NCBI GenBank assembly: GCA_022036555.1
Contig: CM039139.1
Location: forward strand, 15,032,319 to 15,096,318
DNA length: 64,000 nucleotides
Reading direction: 5' to 3'
Source of the DNA: Microstegium vimineum
Taxonomy: Eukaryota; Streptophyta; Magnoliopsida; Poales; Poaceae
Position 1 is the first letter of the stretch. Every line of letters starts with the position of its first letter. Below are positions 59,622 through 64,000 of the stretch, piece after piece. Made by a program: the position numbers and the translations under genes. Below the pieces are notes generated by a model that made no database searches, was not told where the DNA came from, and was given only the letters and a program-made list of their open reading frames with translations.

Positions 59622-61740
59622 TTACCGTAAAGATCAAACTCCACTTGACTACTCCAATAATGCAAAGCTCGGTCGCGGTCATCCTGCCTTGGTGCGCCTT
59701 GACCCGCCGCTGCCTTGCCTTGATCGTATCTTTCCCAAAGCGACCTTTGGCTCGCTTTCCAAATGCCGCTAAGCTACGCCATCGCCGCTGTACCCGTTCC
59801 AGGCTTCCAGCAGCATAAGTACTAAACTCCCAGCCCAACAAGAGAACATATATATGGCCCAAACTAACAAGAGGGCTCTTTATTTTTTCTTATATATACG
59901 CATCATACTCCCGGCCCAAAGTACAGTATAATACTCCCGGCCCAAACTACTAGCCCGTTCATCGCCTTCCTCCTCTTTGCTGCTGCGGGGCTTCGAAGCC
60001 GTCGACTGAGCACTGCACGGCCGGCGATTGGAGCGTTCCAATTCCAATCCATGCCTGATCTGCACACTTACAAAAATCAAACGCCGCAGGCACGACAGTT
60101 TTTAGAGAGAAATGCCTCCCCGCGAGACCCCAACTCCATCCCCTGAACTCAACTGCTCCGTGGGCACATATGTGTCGTTCGATTGAATTAATTAATCAGT
60201 TCACTGATTTTTGGTCAAGCTGAAACTAGCCTATTCACGGTTGTTATAACTTCCAAGTTGCACATGTTTGATCCTCAGTTAGACCTTCATACCCGGATTA
60301 GTAAAGCTCAGAAGAGCTGGTTATGAATTTGAGAATAGAACTATAGATCCCGTTAACGGTCAATAAAAAATTGGTACAAAAGTTATTAGCAATTTGAGCT
60401 AGGATGGCATTTAGGTTGTGGTTATAGTTATAATTAAGCAACTCGTACCTGTGTGTTTTGTTGTTTGTGTAATTGTGTTTGGGCTAGAACAACTTCAAAA
60501 TATTCGCAGAGGTTAAACCGTATCAAATATGGAAATTTTTTGGACAAAATAACACACCATGTACAACATCTGCCAGAAGCCCAGGACTGCCGATAAGATT
60601 ACTATCAAACAAACAACAGAAGGATCCATAAATATAATAGTGATGAAAGAACAACAGAGGATGGTATTTTTACATGCCAAGAGCACAAATCCAATTGCCA
60701 GAGCTGAGGCCAAACATTGTAATTCAGTTCATGGTTAAAGGAAAAAACAGGACCTGGCTCAAGCCGGGAAAAATAGAATATCTTTGGGCTAAGATGCAAG
60801 CAGCCTATGCCCAGGCGCCCAGCCCATGCGGGCAAACTAATTTAGGCCATCACGAAGCGGCGGGCCGGCCCACCACTCAACGGCACCGAATTTAGGCCAT
60901 TGGTTATGTCTACAAGAGCCATTATTGGTTAAGTCATATCACATACTCGACCCTCATGGCCTTGTTTTTTCTAAAAAAGACGTGAACTCGGCCAAATCAC
61001 GAGATACCTACCGTGTCAAATACAGGCTCGTGTCAAATACAGGCTCTGATAGGGGGTCGCTCCATACCGACGATTGACCCGGGTCTCAACACAATGCTAC
61101 TTTAGCACAATCTCGTGCGCATACTGTTTGATACAACTTATAGTTGCCTTATAAAATTATTGTGAGCTGTTTTTTTTTGTCAAACATCTCTTTTCAAAAC
61201 AACTTCACCCATGAAGCTGTTTTTCTTCCCCTCTCACAGAGATATGAAGTGGGATGAAGCTGAAAATAGTAGCTTATCATAACTCTCTTCCCCCTTTCTC
61301 TCTCATATCCATGTATAAAGTTGTTGGTGAAGCTGTTTTGCCAAACACTTTTTCTAAAATAGCTCAGCTTCACCTAGAGAGTTGCTCATAAAGGTATTTT
61401 CTAAAAAAACAGCTTCACTAATGAAGTAGAGCTGTACCAAACAGGCCCTGAAAAAGGTCACGAATCGACCTGAAGAGGACACCCCAGTGCTAGGTCCCTC
61501 GAGTGTGATGTAATGGCTTCATGCAGCTGGGTAGAATCAGTCTCCAACTCAACCCTAGAAATTCCATGCCTCTCTTCTGCAGAATCGGAGTAGACATGCT
61601 GTCGTTTCCGCGATCAGGGCATCCAACGCCGGGCTAATGTTTGTTGCGCCAACTAGCACTCGATCTCCCATATGGTTCCGTTTGAGGGCATTATTAATGG
61701 ATACTAAAACTCTTCTGAATAAGAGCAAGTATTATACCAG
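59622..61740. other. Intergenic sequence, possible MITE near 61124-61450
   Basis: No gene recognised. The stretch 61124-61450 starts ACTGTTTGATACAACTTAT and ends ATGAAGTAGAGCTGTACCAAACAGGCCC. It is rich in GAAGCTG / CAGCTTC inverted blocks, which fits a MITE with GGGCCTGTTTGGTACAG-type ends. Its left end is degraded and I could not confirm a target duplication. Confidence 0.4.
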
Positions 61741-63149
61741 TGTCGGGTACAAAGGTAAGGGGTACCCTAATCTCTGACGATTTAGTGCTTACTATTCAGG
61801 CAAAATCCAAAAGTCATTCAACCTATAAGGGAAGGCCCATCAAGCAGGGGCCTACCTCCCCATCAAACATGACCAGTCATGGGCCGACCCATTTCCAAGG
61901 GGCAGTAGGCAGGATCCCCCTCGACCTCGATCCCTCGAACAACGGAAGGGGGATCGATCGAACGACCATCTGCCTCGACCCCTCGGACAACGAAAGGGGG
62001 ATCGATCAAACGACCCTCTGCCTCGACCCCTCGGACAACGGAAGGAGGGTCGATCGATCGACCCTCGACCTCGACCCCTCGAATGACGGACCTCAACAGA
62101 TGGAATCCACCGTCCCACTACTTCCATTCACCACCATCATCTGGTTCAGGAGCCTAGAGTTCATGTCCCTTGGCCACAACCACGATATGGTTCTACTCTC
62201 CACAGGTGGTATGGGTAGCAGTAGCTCCGGTACGCCGGGGCCAAGGAGGACCTCTCGACGGTCCCGCCACTCACGCCTTTCGCCCGCGACCAGGAGGAGG
62301 CGTGAACGACGCCGCAGCCTTCGCCGCGCGGACGACGTGACACCTGACGCCACTCACCCGGCCTCAGCTGGCGACACAGTTCCTCCCTTCGGGAGTCTGT
62401 TTGACCCACGCTTGGGGGTCGAAGGAGGGCGTCTCGCCGAGCATGACTTTGGCTTCGCCATGCCGCCATCTTGGAGGGCCCCCATAGCCTCTCCAACGCG
62501 CTCGGCCGTTCCGCTACGCAACCTACTTCCGCACGGGCTCTACAACAACGCCAGACTCTCTTCTGCCTTCGTAGACTCGCGGATGCGGGCACAATACGGG
62601 TCCCCAGGGGATTTGCTACGTGCGACTATGAACCTCATCACCACCCCTCCACCGGGTGAGCGCCCGGAGCCGCGACAAGCCCCAATCCCCGAGTACTACA
62701 CTTTGGGCACGATACGACAACGACTGAAGGAGGAGCGCAGGGGATCTTTCCCCAACTTTTACCAGAGTTGCCCCGATCCAGATTCCCCCGATGAGGATTA
62801 CGAACCCACGTGGGAGTGTTTCCACCTCATCGAACCTGTTCGATCCCAGGATAACACCACCGATGCCGCGGCTGCAGGAGGAGGGGTAACGCTACCCCGG
62901 CGCGGGACGTCGTCCCCCCGATTCCAGACGAAGCCGATCCACCTCAGGACGCCCAGATCGCGCAAGTCCGAGAGCTGCTCGCTAAGCTCGAGGAGGAGCG
63001 CCTACGACTTCAACAACTCGAGCATGCCCTCGAGCGAGATCGTGGGCGGCCACAGGGTGGAGGAGCCCGCAGCCGGGCCCGGGAAGTCCATCAACAGATC
63101 GTCGAAAAAGGAGAAAACGAGTGCCACATCTACAACCGTGCTAGTCTGA
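61740..63149 (+). pseudogene. Fused LTR-gag leader open frame
   Basis: One uninterrupted frame of about 469 codons runs from the LTR start through its 48-bp repeats (read as a 16-residue LDPSDNGRGIDRTT-type repeat) into the gag leader. The leader part matches the first gypsy element's frame at 27901 onward (for example the EDYEPTWECF block). The frame is lost near 62880-62900, before the conserved gag domain. Translation is unproven; the frame is probably a by-product of the deletion. Confidence 0.5.
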
Positions 63150-64000
63150 ACGTCGTGGCAGCCGCAATGCTGCTCCGTGACATGCCGGAACCATCGACGC
63201 CCCAAGCGCGACGTATCAGAGATGAAATCTAGGGGCTCCTCCAAACCGTGGTCGTACAACAGGCGAAGAGCTCGGCCTCGAGGCGTAAGGGGACTGCCTC
63301 CAAGCGACAGGATGTGCCCCCTTGACAAAATTGAGAGGTATCTGTCCACCAAGACCAGGCACCCCGGGGCCAAGCAGAGCGGGAACCAGCCCAGAAACGC
63401 ATCCTCGACAATCGACAGCCGCGTGACGCGCGACACGACATCAACGACAACAAACGACGTCGATGCGGTGATGCGGAGGCTCGCGGTTACAGTGCTCATC
63501 GAGGTGGGCGCTACAACAGCGATGAGGATCGACGTCGATCCCCGGAACCACCAGGGTCATGAGTCTTCAGAAGGATGATCCGGCAGACCGCCTTGCCTAG
63601 TCGTTTCCATCCACCCTCTAACCTGGTCAAGTACAATGGCGAGACCAAGCCAAATCTCTGGCTTGCTGATTTCAGGTTGGCATGTCAGCTGGGAGGAGCC
63701 AGCGAAGACCACGTCATCATTCGACAGCTCCCGCTCTTCCTCTCCGACACCGCTCGAGGGTGGCTCGAAGAACTCCCCCAGATTTGATCCATGGCTGGCC
63801 CGACCTGGTCAGGATCTTCGAGGGGAACTTCAAGGGCACCTACGTGCGGTCGGGAAATTCCTAGGATCTCCGCAGCTGCAAGCAGAAGCCATGGGAGACC
63901 CTCCATGAATTCACCCGACGGTTTTCCAAGCAACGTACCGAGCTACCCCACATCTCCGACCACGACATCATCATGGCGTTCGTCGCTGGGACGACATGCA
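61741..64000 (+). mobile_element. Second, decayed Tat-type gypsy element (5' part)
   Basis: Starts TGTCGGGTACAAAGGTAAGG, matching the LTR start of the element at 26573, and is preceded by ACCAG. The LTR is cut after about 350 bp: sequence passes directly into the gag leader at about 62098 (ATGGAATCCACC, matching 27901). The rest of the LTR and the primer binding site are missing. The truncated LTR carries about three and a half units of a 48-bp repeat. Gag similarity continues to the window edge (SNLVKYNGETKPNLWLADFR at about 63617), with stops (for example TAG at 63229-63231) and frameshifts. It is non-autonomous as it stands. Confidence 0.85.

Overview
The window is plant nuclear DNA from a grass (Poaceae), most likely Andropogoneae (the sorghum, sugarcane and maize group). 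The evidence is spliced, plant-specific gene families (TKI1-like, BAP31-like, OBERON, C2H2 with an EAR motif), Stowaway- and Tourist-type MITEs, a SIRE/Maximus-like copia element and a Tat-lineage gypsy element. I cannot name the species. Exon structures were read from conserved protein blocks plus GT/AG sites and phase continuity; no search was run.

Layout: (1) 781-5100, minus: a 12+-exon TSL-kinase interacting protein 1 (TKI1) homolog with a SANT/Myb domain. (2) 5.5-11.3 kb: MITE and LTR debris, including a solo LTR (7604-9243, TSD GTCCT) inserted in an older LTR fragment. (3) 11330-12124 and 13160-14182: two related TIR elements with TAA target duplications. The second lies in intron 4 of SmD3 and carries a broken fragment of a MIZ1 (DUF617) gene. 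(4) 12772-17475, minus: spliceosomal Sm-D3, intact, five exons. (5) 18096-20435, plus: a BAP31-like ER membrane protein, head-to-head with SmD3 about 620 bp away. (6) 24425-48597: nested retroelements. An LTR fragment is interrupted by a copia element, whose 5' LTR is itself split by a complete gypsy element (26573-42528, TSD ACCAG). (7) 48598-48697: a 100-N gap, then the 3' end of a C2H2 zinc-finger repressor gene (to 49167). (8) 49.2-54.7 kb: MITEs, a long TA microsatellite and one possible unrecognised transcript. (9) 54749-57830, minus: an OBERON (PHD plus coiled coil) gene with two single-base frameshifts. (10) 58-61.7 kb: non-coding sequence with MITEs. (11) 61741-64000: the start of a second, decayed gypsy element related to the first, with its LTR fused to gag.

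The host genes are housekeeping or developmental regulators (splicing, ER trafficking, kinase signalling, meristem chromatin reading) and show no operon-like link beyond the divergent SmD3/BAP31-like pair. The best candidate for an unusual system is inside the gypsy element. Downstream of integrase, on the opposite strand, there is a six-exon gene (35242-39249) with short GT-AG introns of 81-91 bp, matching phases, its own TATA-like box, a gypsy-type transposase_28-like N-terminus and a long coiled coil. Tandem-repeat blocks flank it on both sides. Antisense ORFs are known in Tat elements, so the class is not new, but this architecture deserves a closer look.
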